This document shows positions 32,127 through 41,329 of a DNA stretch of 64,000 nucleotides, one piece after another. Source of the DNA: Arachidicoccus sp. Lineage in GTDB: Bacteria > Bacteroidota > Bacteroidia > Chitinophagales > Chitinophagaceae. Position 1 is the first letter of the stretch. The number at the start of each line of letters is the position of its first letter. The position numbers and the translations under genes are program-made. The notes below the pieces were generated by a model. It made no database searches, was not told the origin of the DNA, and saw only the letters and a list, made by a program, of their open reading frames with translations. The stretch covers positions 1 through 64,000 of the forward strand of contig JAPWKH010000013.1 of assembly GCA_028283605.1 (NCBI GenBank). Reading direction: 5' to 3'.

Positions 32127-32534
32127 TAGTAGAAAAAACTAGAGATCGATTAGAGCAATATCACTTTTATTAATTGCTATTATTCTCCCATAAAAAAGGA
32201 ATATACCTACTTCAAGGGCATAAAAAGAGTGGCATTATCGAATTGAATTTCGATTTTACCGCTATAGTGGAAAAGGAGCGGTGAATTGTCGCACTTTACA
32301 CCCTATCTTTTATATAGTTATAGGAGCCTTTTTAAAATTAGGAAACACAAATTATGTCGTGCTGAATCTTGTTCATTATCTGCTAAGATTCCGAAAGAAT
32401 TCCGGAATGACGCGAAGTGTATTATTCAATTGTAGCTCTTTACCATTTTTAAACATGCTCGTATACTTCAAAACTTTAATTCTTTAAAATTTATAATTTT
32501 TTATCTTTACACAAATTTAACTATATTTTGAATA
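32127..32534 (+). promoter_or_regulatory. Intergenic region upstream of the ECF sigma gene, with a TATCTTTA box
   Basis: No gene is supported in this stretch. The box TATCTTTA (32502-32509), near TAnnTTTG, lies 25 nt before the sigma factor start and is the best promoter candidate. I see no other structure. Confidence 0.4.
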
Positions 32535-33137
32535 ATGACTTATTCTTCACTATCAGACAATAACTTGTTGGAATTATTGCAAAATAGTGATCAAATTGCA
32601 TTTACTGAAATATATAATCGCTATTGGAAAAAATTATGTGCAATTGCATTTAATCTTACGAAAGATGAATCAAGTGCGACGGAAATAGTGCAGGATTTGT
32701 TTGTAGGAATATGGGAAAGAAGAGTAACTTTTTATCCAAGAAGTATGGAAAATTATTTATCGGTTGCCGTCAGATTCAGCTTTTACAAAAAGACGGAAAG
32801 GGAAAGAAGGAGAAAATATATCGAAAGTGAAGCCTGTATTTCCGGGTTCAACGAAACGGATTTGGAGAAAATAATAGAAACTAAATTTCTGGAAGAATAT
32901 TTACATGCACAAATTGATCGGCTGCCTAAACAATGTAGGCTCGTATTCAAAAGCAGCCGCTTAAATAAATTGACCAATAGGGAAATTGCCCAACAATTAT
33001 CTTTATCGGAAAAAACGGTTGAAGGCCACCTGACAAAAAGCTTAAAGCTATTAAAAGGGTATTTAAATGAAAGCGGCTTGTTTTTGTTGGTATCATTATT
33101 ATATTTTTTACAAAAGGTCCTCACCAATCTCCTTTAG
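32535..33137 (+). CDS. ECF (sigma-70 family) RNA polymerase sigma factor
   Basis: 200 residues. Region 2 is visible in AFTEIYNRYWKKLCAIAFNLTKDESSATEIVQDLFVGIWERR, and region 4 as the helix-turn-helix LTNREIAQQLSLSEKTVEGHLTKSLKLL. A hydrophobic C-terminal tail (GLFLLVSLLYFLQKV) is common in this FecI-like Bacteroidota group. It should direct transcription of the downstream SusC/SusD operon under control of the FecR encoded next. Confidence 0.93.
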   Translation: MTYSSLSDNNLLELLQNSDQIAFTEIYNRYWKKLCAIAFNLTKDESSATEIVQDLFVGIWERRVTFYPRSMENYLSVAVRFSFYKKTERERRRKYIESEACISGFNETDLEKIIETKFLEEYLHAQIDRLPKQCRLVFKSSRLNKLTNREIAQQLSLSEKTVEGHLTKSLKLLKGYLNESGLFLLVSLLYFLQKVLTNLL

Positions 33138-33260
33138 CCATTTTCTTTGCCTGCGGTATTATTATAGGAGCACTCCTCATTTACTAAAAAAATATTTATT
33201 CTAAAAGCAAGGGGAATACACACTTTCGTGGTACTGATTATAATTGTACTTTTTAAATGT

Positions 33261-34400
33261 ATGAATCAAGACGATATAGAAATATTAATCAAAAAATATT
33301 TAGATAATACGGCAACTGCGGAAGAAAAATTATACTTACAAAATTGGTATCTTAATAATATTAATCAGGGTGACACTATTTGGAACTTAGATAATGAAGA
33401 TTCTGAAAATAACCTAAAGAATCAAATTCTGTCTGAAATATATTCCAGACTGGAATTTGATGATAAAAGCGTAATTAAGGAAGATATTTATAATCCGAAG
33501 CGCACTAAAAATAAGTTATGGCTTAAATACGCTGCGTTCTTGGCATGCCTGATCGGATTGAGTATTACTTATTATTTTTTTAATGGGCATAAAGATCACC
33601 GTAATATTATCTCGCGGAACAATGAGCCTGAAAAAATTATCGGCGGAAAGAATGGGGCAATTCTTACATTATCAAACGGACGGCAAATACAACTTGAAAA
33701 AATTAAACAGGGAAGTATAACTGATTATATTCAAAAACAAAATGACAGTACTTTATCTTATGCGGGTAAATCAGAAATTGATACAGGGTTTAATATTCTT
33801 GAAACCCCTATTGGCTGTCAATACCGGGTAATTCTTCCTGATCAAACTATGGTTTGGCTCGATGCCGGATCAAGTTTAAAATATGCATCCACACTTGCGG
33901 GAAAGCCAAGAATGGTTTATTTAACTGGAGAGGCGTATTTTATTGTAAAACATGATCCGATCCACCCGTTCCGGGTAAAAGTCGGGAACCAGATAATTGA
34001 AGATATTGGAACTGTCTTTAATGTTAATGCGTACGACGACGAATCGTCCATAAAAGCGACCTTGATACAGGGCGCAATTAAAATAGGTATCAATAAAATT
34101 TCTCCGGGCGAACAGGCAGTCATCAAGAATAATTCCGTTCATATAATTTCTGTTGATACTATGGAAGCCGTAGGTTGGAAAAACGGATATTTTATATTTA
34201 ATAATACGGAGGTTAAGGAAGCCATGAAACAGATTGCACGCTGGTATAATGTCCGAATTGAATATAAAGGCGGCATACCGGATATAAAATTCGGGGGTGG
34301 AATTTCACGGAATAATACTGCAAATGAAGTACTGTCTATTCTGGAACAAAATAATATTCATTTTAAAATAGAAAACCGAAAAATCATAGTTATGCCGTAA
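33261..34400 (+). CDS. FecR family anti-sigma factor
   Basis: 379 residues from the ATG opening MNQDDIEILIKKYLDNTATAEEKLYLQNWY, the usual cytoplasmic start. A single transmembrane segment (LWLKYAAFLACLIGLSITYYFF, about 91-112) is followed by the FecR domain (TPIGCQYRVILPDQTMVWLDAGSSLKYAS to VYLTGEAYFIVKHDPIHPFRVKV) and a C-terminal domain with WKNGYFIFNNTEVKEAMKQIARWYNVRIEY. It holds the preceding ECF sigma until a signal comes from the SusC N-terminal STN domain. Confidence 0.94.
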   Translation: MNQDDIEILIKKYLDNTATAEEKLYLQNWYLNNINQGDTIWNLDNEDSENNLKNQILSEIYSRLEFDDKSVIKEDIYNPKRTKNKLWLKYAAFLACLIGLSITYYFFNGHKDHRNIISRNNEPEKIIGGKNGAILTLSNGRQIQLEKIKQGSITDYIQKQNDSTLSYAGKSEIDTGFNILETPIGCQYRVILPDQTMVWLDAGSSLKYASTLAGKPRMVYLTGEAYFIVKHDPIHPFRVKVGNQIIEDIGTVFNVNAYDDESSIKATLIQGAIKIGINKISPGEQAVIKNNSVHIISVDTMEAVGWKNGYFIFNNTEVKEAMKQIARWYNVRIEYKGGIPDIKFGGGISRNNTANEVLSILEQNNIHFKIENRKIIVMP

Positions 34401-34434
34401 AAAATATAAAAACGCGAAAGCAGATTCTCAAAAA

Positions 34435-34458
34435 CGCTCCGGGTTAGGAGCCGGAGCG
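34435..34458. other. GC-rich stem-loop between fecR and susC
   Basis: CGCTCCGG (34435-34442) pairs perfectly with CCGGAGCG (34451-34458) around an 8-nt loop in an AT-rich gap. No T run follows, so it may be an mRNA stability or attenuation element rather than a classical terminator. Confidence 0.5.
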
Positions 34459-34525
34459 CGTGATGTCGGGAATCGAGATATAAATTTTAACCGTACTTAT
34501 TCTTTCATCCAAACCAAACGAAGAT

Positions 34526-37500
34526 ATGCAATTAAATGCTATTCTCCCGCCTTTACATATAAAGGCCAGCTTAAATTATTTTCCCCCAAAAAACAGATTT
34601 ATTATCCGCGCAATGAAGTTAATAGCCATAATGATATTGGGGCTATGTATGCATGTTAGTGCAAAAAGCTATAGCCAAAATGTAACTTATTCTGGAAAAA
34701 ACGTCTCTATTGAAAAAGTTTTTCAACAGGTTTACAAACAAACCGGTTATATATTCTTTTACACGGAGCAGCAAATTAGAAACGCTAATACACTATCGGT
34801 TTCGTTTAAAAATGCTCCTTTATCAGAAGTCTTATTGTTATGTTTCAGCAATCAGCCGTTTACTTATTTAATCGTAGGAAAAACGATTGTCGTGAAGGAT
34901 AAGACGTTCCCTGCCATCAGACTGCCGGAAGATACGGCACTAATCAAAATACAACCAGGCAATACCGTAAAGGTGCATGTTACGGATTCAGCGGGGAACA
35001 ATTTAAACGGGGCGACCGTCTCCCTGGAGGGAAAAAATTATAGTACCAAAACAGATGCAGAAGGAAACGCCATAGTAAACAATACAGACAAAAAAGATGA
35101 ATTAATAATATCTTATATAGGGTACACAACCGAAAAAATTAAGATAAACAGAAAGAATTTTATTGAAGTTACTCTTCGTGTTAAAAATACATTTCTTGAT
35201 GAAGTACAGATTATCGGGTATGGCACAACTACAAAGCGTTTTAACCCTGGTGATATTACAACTATTACAGCAGATGAGATAGCTAAAAATCCTGTAAATA
35301 ATGTTTTGGAGGCACTGCAAGGAAAAGTTCCCGGCTTGTTTATCCAACAAACCACCGGACAACCTGGAGGTGCATTCTCAATCCGCTTGCGAAATGCTGC
35401 AAATTTTTCAAGCGTCGCTATTCCACCTTTAATAATAGTGGACGGTGTAAGGTATCCAAGCGGCACAATACCAATGTCAACAGACGCTTCAGTTGCTACC
35501 GGGAATTTTTTACAAGGAGGTAACGGACTGAACTATTTAAACCCTAATGACATTGAAAGAATTGATGTGCTTAAAGACGCGGATGCGACTGCTATCTATG
35601 GATCTGCAGGTGCCTACGGCGTTATTCTTATAACAACAAAATCAGCAAGAACATCTGTATCACCTTCTTTAAATGCAAATGTGTACACAGGGGTTTCTTT
35701 ACTGGGCAGAATGGCGCCTTTATTAAATACACAGCAATATGTAATGTTGAGAAAAGAAGCAATTGCTAATGATGGATTGAGCGTACTGCCAACCGATTTG
35801 GATGTCAATGGCACATGGGATACTACATTAAACGAGAATTGGAGAAAACAATTTCTCGGTTCAGGTGCTCAAACAACAAATGCTGATGTTTCTTATACTG
35901 GAGGTAATGCAACAACTAATTACTTAATCAGCGGAAGTATAAGAAACAACGGCAACATTCAAAAACATAAAGGAACATCAGGAGACGGCACCTTACGTTT
36001 TTCCTTAAATACCGGCACTTTGAACGGCAAGTTTAAAATGTCATTATCAGGAACTTATCTTTCCTCTGTAAGTACAATGGTCCCATATGATTTTTCGACA
36101 GCGGCGTTAACGCCGCCGGATGCTCCACCGGCTTTTAAGGCAGACGGAAGCATAGATTGGGCTTCTATCGGAACCAATATCAACAGCAGCGCGATTGCTT
36201 CAAATATTAACCGGACATACAGAAATGTTACAAACAATTTTCTGGCAAATTCAACATTAACATATAAACCGATTAATAAACTTACGCTGCGCACTACTTT
36301 CAGTTTTAATGATATTACCGGCAAAGAACTTGCAAAATACCCGAGCAGTACTTTCGCACCCACTACCCTAAATATTATGCGGGGAACGAAAAGTTTGTTC
36401 CACCATTATGAATCAAGATCAATATCAATCTCACCGTATGCAGAATTCGATACAAAACTGGGGAGTAAGGGAAATTTAAACCTTAAAGCCGGCGGCGAAA
36501 TAGATAATCAATTAACATACCAGGACGAAATTACAGGAACGGGCTTTGCCTCTGACGCTATGCTTTCAAACCCCGCATCTGCCTCTTCGGTTGCAACATC
36601 TTACAGTCAAACACCTTTCAAGGGATTAGGTTTCTTCGGAATAATCAAATATATATGGGATCAAAAATATATTATTGATCTAAACGGACGAAGAGACGGC
36701 TCCACAAAATTCGGACCGTCTAACAGATTTGGAAATTTTGGATCAATTGGTGGCGCATGGATTTTCACGGAAGAAAAATGGATAAAAGAAAATCTTTCAT
36801 TTTTAAGTTATGGAAAGCTAAGAGGCAGCATAGGCGTTATCGGCGGAGATGCAATCGGCAACTATCAATATTTAAGCCTTTACAGTGCACAAAATATTAC
36901 TTACGGCGGCGCAACAGGATTTCTTCCCGGAAGTTTGGCAAACCCGTATCTACAATGGGAACGTAACAAAGATAAAGAAATAGCACTTGAATTAGGTTTT
37001 TTAAATAATAGAATATATATAGAAGGTAATTATTATTCCAACAAAGTTGCTAATCAGTTGGTTAGCCAGCCTTTATCAACTGTTACAGGTTTCAGCGGTT
37101 ACACACTTAATTCGGATGCGGTTATCAGAAACAGCGGATGGGAAATTACTCTTAACACAACAAATATTAAGAATAAGCTATTTTCCTGGAATACGAATTT
37201 CAATATATCAATTCCTTCCAGTAAGCTTTTAAAAATGCCTTCTTTGAGTAATCAAAACACAAATTTTGTATTAGGGAAACCTGTAACAGGTATTAAGTTA
37301 TACAAATACAACGGAGTTAATCCAACTACGGGATATTATAGCTTTACAAATGCGGACGGAGTAAAAGATGATTATTACTCACTTACACAAACTGATAAAA
37401 CAGAATTCCGAGACCTATCGGCTAAAGAATTTGGCAGTATTGAGAATTCTTTTACTTATGGACAACTTACAATAGACTTCTCAATTAATTTCACAAAACG

Positions 37501-37900
37501 CCTGGGACAAAACATGTTAGCGCAATATTCCATTCCTTTCGGAATGATGGGATTGAACGGTTCTACTTTATGGCTTAATCGCTGGCAAAAAGCCGGCGAT
37601 ATTACAAACGTGCCAAAAGTAAGCACTCAGGTGTTCGGCATTTTCCGTCAAGAATTATATCAAAGCAGCACAGGCGCATATACTGATGCCTCTTACGCCA
37701 GATTGCAAAATGTGAGCGTACGATATAGTTTTAAAGACAAAATACTGAAGAAAATACGCTTGAAGGCTTTAGCAATTTATTTACAAGGGCAAAACCTAAT
37801 GACGTTCTCGAAGTTCAACGGCTTAGATCCGGAAAATCTAAATGCAGCTGTAATTCCTCCATTAAGAGTTTTCACAGCGGGAATCAATCTTACTCTTTAA
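34526..37900 (+). CDS. SusC/RagA family TonB-linked outer membrane protein with STN domain
   Basis: 1,124 residues. A basic leader precedes the signal peptide (MKLIAIMILGLCMHVSAKSYSQ). The STN signalling domain follows (VSIEKVFQQVYKQTGYIFFYTEQQI), then a carboxypeptidase-regulatory-like domain (KVHVTDSAGNNLNGATVSLEG, with SYIGYTTEKI), the plug (DIERIDVLKDADATAIYGSAGAYGVILITTK) and a barrel ending in FTAGINLTL. The STN domain matches regulation through the upstream FecR/ECF pair. First gene of a SusC-SusD-TlpA operon. Confidence 0.96.
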   Translation: MQLNAILPPLHIKASLNYFPPKNRFIIRAMKLIAIMILGLCMHVSAKSYSQNVTYSGKNVSIEKVFQQVYKQTGYIFFYTEQQIRNANTLSVSFKNAPLSEVLLLCFSNQPFTYLIVGKTIVVKDKTFPAIRLPEDTALIKIQPGNTVKVHVTDSAGNNLNGATVSLEGKNYSTKTDAEGNAIVNNTDKKDELIISYIGYTTEKIKINRKNFIEVTLRVKNTFLDEVQIIGYGTTTKRFNPGDITTITADEIAKNPVNNVLEALQGKVPGLFIQQTTGQPGGAFSIRLRNAANFSSVAIPPLIIVDGVRYPSGTIPMSTDASVATGNFLQGGNGLNYLNPNDIERIDVLKDADATAIYGSAGAYGVILITTKSARTSVSPSLNANVYTGVSLLGRMAPLLNTQQYVMLRKEAIANDGLSVLPTDLDVNGTWDTTLNENWRKQFLGSGAQTTNADVSYTGGNATTNYLISGSIRNNGNIQKHKGTSGDGTLRFSLNTGTLNGKFKMSLSGTYLSSVSTMVPYDFSTAALTPPDAPPAFKADGSIDWASIGTNINSSAIASNINRTYRNVTNNFLANSTLTYKPINKLTLRTTFSFNDITGKELAKYPSSTFAPTTLNIMRGTKSLFHHYESRSISISPYAEFDTKLGSKGNLNLKAGGEIDNQLTYQDEITGTGFASDAMLSNPASASSVATSYSQTPFKGLGFFGIIKYIWDQKYIIDLNGRRDGSTKFGPSNRFGNFGSIGGAWIFTEEKWIKENLSFLSYGKLRGSIGVIGGDAIGNYQYLSLYSAQNITYGGATGFLPGSLANPYLQWERNKDKEIALELGFLNNRIYIEGNYYSNKVANQLVSQPLSTVTGFSGYTLNSDAVIRNSGWEITLNTTNIKNKLFSWNTNFNISIPSSKLLKMPSLSNQNTNFVLGKPVTGIKLYKYNGVNPTTGYYSFTNADGVKDDYYSLTQTDKTEFRDLSAKEFGSIENSFTYGQLTIDFSINFTKRLGQNMLAQYSIPFGMMGLNGSTLWLNRWQKAGDITNVPKVSTQVFGIFRQELYQSSTGAYTDASYARLQNVSVRYSFKDKILKKIRLKALAIYLQGQNLMTFSKFNGLDPENLNAAVIPPLRVFTAGINLTL

Positions 37901-37931
37901 ACAGAAACAAGGAAAACTAAAATATTAAAAA

Positions 37932-39377
37932 ATGAAAATCATTTTACAAATCACTGTATGTGCATTCTTTACAGTAATTATATTGACCAGTTGTAACAAA
38001 TATTTGAATACAGATTTACCGGCAGGATATCTTGTATCAGAAAATGCTTTTGTTTCAGATAATTCGGCGGGGTCTGTAGTTACCGGTATTTTTATCAGCA
38101 CGGAATCTTCAGGTGGGTTGGTTACAGGCGGCACTGGTCAAAACTTAGGATATATTACATCACTTTATACAGATGAAACTAAAAGCCTCCTTACGGGAAA
38201 TTTTGCAGATATTTTTTATAAAGATATAATTACTAGTTCTAATGTTAATCAATGGACCAATCTATATAATAAAATTTACTTAATAAACGCGGCGATTGAA
38301 GGTATTAACAACAGTTCCGCAGTACTTAATTATAAAGACCAATGGTTGGGAGAATGTTATTTTTTACGCGCTTATTTTTATTTTTACTTGACGAATTTAT
38401 ATGGAGACGTGCCTTTAGCAACAACTTCTGATTATAAAATTAATAATACCTTAAGCAGATCTCCGCAAACTAAAGTGTATGTACAGATTTTATCTGATTT
38501 GAGGCAAGCACAAAATCTATTAAGTACGGATTATAAAGATGCAAACGGCGCCACTACAACCGCACGTATTCGCCCTAATAAATATGCTGCTATGGGAATG
38601 GCAGCCAAGGCGTATTTGTATGCCGAAAAATGGGACAGCGCCGAAATAATGGCCGATTCTGTAATCAATAATACAAACTATCAATTAGATAATTTAAGTA
38701 ATATTTTTACGCCGCAAAGCAAAGAAACTTTGTGGGGCATGGCTCTTATTTCTACCGCAAGCATTTCGTCTTATGAATACGGATATTATAATAACGGAAT
38801 TCCGGCGTCCTTGGTGCCTCCTGATGTGCCATCTAAATATGTACTCTCGACTTTATCAGATAATGTTATGCGTTCCTTTGATACGGGTGATCTTCGATTA
38901 ACTAACTGGGTTCGCACCACTGTTATCGAGGCATCCGGCAGTACGCCTGCGGTTTATTACTATTTCCCGAATAAATACACCAATGCTACGCCATCTTCTG
39001 TGAATGAAATATTGCTTCGTCTGGCTGAAATATACTTAATCAGGGCCGAGGCACGGGCACATGAGAATAATATTGAAGGTTGCATCTACGATGTTAATGT
39101 GATACGTGCAAGAGCAGGCTTGCCTAATACGACTGCAACAACACAGGCATCCTTGCTGGCAGAAATAGCAAAACAAAGACAAGCCGAACTATTTACGGAA
39201 AACGGAAATCGCTTCTTTGATTTAAAACGTACTGGCGGAATTGATTCAGTTATGTCTGTAGTGGCGCCCACAAAACCTACTACATGGGAAAGTTATATGC
39301 AATTATGGCCGATCCCTCCTGCAGATATTATACAAGATCCTGCTATTATACAAAATCCCGGTTACGGAGATAATTAA
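37932..39377 (+). CDS. SusD/RagB family nutrient-binding outer membrane lipoprotein
   Basis: 481 residues, lipobox IILTSC at about 16-21. SusD features: NKYLNTDLPAGYLVSENAFVS, the TPR-like LGECYFLRAYFYFYLTNLYGDVPL, IRPNKYAAMGMAAKAYLYAEKW, and late VNEILLRLAEIYLIRAEARAHENN plus QRQAELFTENGNRFFDLKRTGG. The C-terminal MQLWPIPPADIIQDP is characteristic. It forms the substrate-capturing lid of the adjacent SusC. Confidence 0.95.
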   Translation: MKIILQITVCAFFTVIILTSCNKYLNTDLPAGYLVSENAFVSDNSAGSVVTGIFISTESSGGLVTGGTGQNLGYITSLYTDETKSLLTGNFADIFYKDIITSSNVNQWTNLYNKIYLINAAIEGINNSSAVLNYKDQWLGECYFLRAYFYFYLTNLYGDVPLATTSDYKINNTLSRSPQTKVYVQILSDLRQAQNLLSTDYKDANGATTTARIRPNKYAAMGMAAKAYLYAEKWDSAEIMADSVINNTNYQLDNLSNIFTPQSKETLWGMALISTASISSYEYGYYNNGIPASLVPPDVPSKYVLSTLSDNVMRSFDTGDLRLTNWVRTTVIEASGSTPAVYYYFPNKYTNATPSSVNEILLRLAEIYLIRAEARAHENNIEGCIYDVNVIRARAGLPNTTATTQASLLAEIAKQRQAELFTENGNRFFDLKRTGGIDSVMSVVAPTKPTTWESYMQLWPIPPADIIQDPAIIQNPGYGDN

Positions 39378-39416
39378 ACAATGTTTTTCACAATAAAACA
39401 ATTTTAAAAATACGAG

Positions 39417-40553
39417 ATGAAAAAATTCATAAAGCTCTTTTTCCTATTCTTACCTTTTTTTACAAAGGCACAAAAAGATACTTGTACTGTAACAGTTGAA
39501 ATGAACCATTCCTTGACTCCTTTAAAAGCATATTTAGTCAATTCTATAGGTTGGACCAACCAGTGCGTTTTGGATTCGGCAGATTATAAAAAAAACCGAT
39601 TTGTTTTTCATGAAGTGATAAGTGATCCTGAAGAGGTAAGCATCGTAGTTACGTACAATCAAGAACGGCAGGTTGCTGACATGCTTAGATCCGATTATCT
39701 GAAGTTCTACTTGGAAAAAGGAAATGTATATATACAAAGTAAAGATTCTGTGAGAAACGCGACTGTAAAAGGTGGCAAAATAAACAAAGAATATAAGGAA
39801 TATAACACAGAAGTGCTCAATGAAGGTTCAAAGTCATACAAATCACTTCAGACATATTATTCAAAATTTTCTGACAACATAAGGAATAGCAAGGAATTTC
39901 AAAAAATATTAATGCAAAAGGCAATTCTTATTAATAAACGTATCGATTCATTAAAAAGTGCATTCATATATAAACATCCGGATTACTTTATAAGCGCTGT
40001 TGCTTTAAATGAAATGACAGATAAAAATGTTGATTACACTAAAATAAATCCATTATACGAAAGGTTGAACGCAAGTGTAAAAAATACGGAAGCAGGAAGG
40101 AAGATAGCGCAGAAATTAGAGGATGTAAGTTTTCTTTTGCCCGGTTCTCAAGCTATTAATTTTACATTAGCGGATACCAATAATGTTGCAAGAAAGCTAT
40201 CTGACTTTAGAGGAAAATATGTGTTGCTCGATTTCTGGGCTTCGTGGTGCGGGCCGTGTAGAGCCGAAAACCCTAATGTAGTGAATGCATATCAAAAATA
40301 TAAGGATAAAAATTTTGTGATAGTTGGCGTTTCTTTAGATAATAATAAAGAAGCGTGGCGTAACGCGATTCATAAAGACGAATTGTACTGGAACCAGTTA
40401 TCCGATCTTAAAGGATGGAAAAATTTCGTGGCACAACTATACAGAATACAATCTATTCCGCAAAATGTCTTTATTGACCCAACCGGAAAAGTAATTGCTA
40501 AAAATCTACGTGGAGAGGATTTGCAAAAAGCGTTGGTGAAATTTTTAAGATAA
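39417..40553 (+). CDS. TlpA-like thiol-disulfide oxidoreductase with N-terminal DUF4369-like domain
   Basis: 378 residues. A signal peptide (FLPFFTKAQ) and an N-terminal beta-rich domain (DUF4369-like) are followed by a thioredoxin domain from about 235: GSQAINFTLADTNNVARKLSDFRGKYVLLDFWASWCGPC with the active CGPC (Cys278, Cys281), and the cis-Pro segment RIQSIPQNVFIDPTGKVIAKNLRGEDLQ. Bacteroidota commonly place such proteins behind SusC/SusD pairs. A role in processing disulfides of the substrate, perhaps a peptide or glycopeptide, is plausible but not shown. Confidence 0.92.
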   Translation: MKKFIKLFFLFLPFFTKAQKDTCTVTVEMNHSLTPLKAYLVNSIGWTNQCVLDSADYKKNRFVFHEVISDPEEVSIVVTYNQERQVADMLRSDYLKFYLEKGNVYIQSKDSVRNATVKGGKINKEYKEYNTEVLNEGSKSYKSLQTYYSKFSDNIRNSKEFQKILMQKAILINKRIDSLKSAFIYKHPDYFISAVALNEMTDKNVDYTKINPLYERLNASVKNTEAGRKIAQKLEDVSFLLPGSQAINFTLADTNNVARKLSDFRGKYVLLDFWASWCGPCRAENPNVVNAYQKYKDKNFVIVGVSLDNNKEAWRNAIHKDELYWNQLSDLKGWKNFVAQLYRIQSIPQNVFIDPTGKVIAKNLRGEDLQKALVKFLR

Positions 40554-41279
40554 TCTAACTTCTTTATAAAAAAGGATATAATCAAAACTTACCTGCAACA
40601 TTTACCAGATGAGATATTCAATTCCGGTTATTCAGTTGCTTCACTTTATAAAAAATAACTATTGCCGAAAAGTGGTCTCGACAGGACTATTTTAAATAAA
40701 ATTCGCTTTAATTCATTTTTCTTTGTATAGAATTAGGCATAACAGCCGCAATGCTTTATTTCATAACTCCCCGACATTGCGTATGAAATATTCCCTTTTT
40801 TCGATTGCCAGCAACCAAGATTTATATACCGTGTATTTGATTTATTTAGTTTAAGATTCAGTATTGCGAAAAATGTTTTATTTTTTGTTTATCATTTGTA
40901 AAACAGCTTATAAGGTCACTAAGTAATAATAGAAAATTCAAGTATACCAAATTGCTTTGTCATACTCTGTCTGTTGGTTTTTGATATAGTGTCTTATGCC
41001 GAAATTGTTAGCGATATTAAAAATACCGTTTTCGTCTTTCTTGTTTAGGTGTTGTTTTATTGGTGCTGGTATTTCTATGGATTCAATCCTTCCTAATTGG
41101 CTAGTTCATTTAAGCCTTTTACTGATATAGGTATTAATTTATGCGTGGCATCTCGTTATCCAAGTTTTACAATGATATAATAGTTTTCTTCTCACGAGTG
41201 TGAGAATTTATTTTATAAATGAATTATTAATAATAAGTTAATGTCTTAAAAATTAGGTGCAAAACCGATTTTGCTAACA
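40554..41279. other. Long AT-rich intergenic region with a possible gene remnant
   Basis: No intact gene. On the minus strand 40938-41105 is open for 55 codons without an ATG, and reads like protein (GRIESIEIPAPIKQHLNKKD, FNIANNFGIRHYI, then EYDKAIWYT before the stop). It may be the end of a lost gene. The rest is AT-rich sequence. The region separates two SusC/D loci. Confidence 0.35.
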
Positions 41280-41287
41280 TATATTTG
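41280..41287 (+). promoter_or_regulatory. Bacteroidota -7 box TATATTTG upstream of the polysaccharide locus
   Basis: Perfect TAnnTTTG match 42 nt before the GH130 start. It is the best candidate for the promoter of the GH130-SusC-SusD operon. No clear -33 box was found. Confidence 0.5.
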
Positions 41288-41329
41288 TTAAATTTTTATA
41301 GTCATTATCATAATCTAAAAACAAATGCG

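Noticed and set aside
32281-32487. 68-codon open frame upstream of the ECF sigma gene
   Set aside because: Low-complexity composition, no start context and no family pattern.
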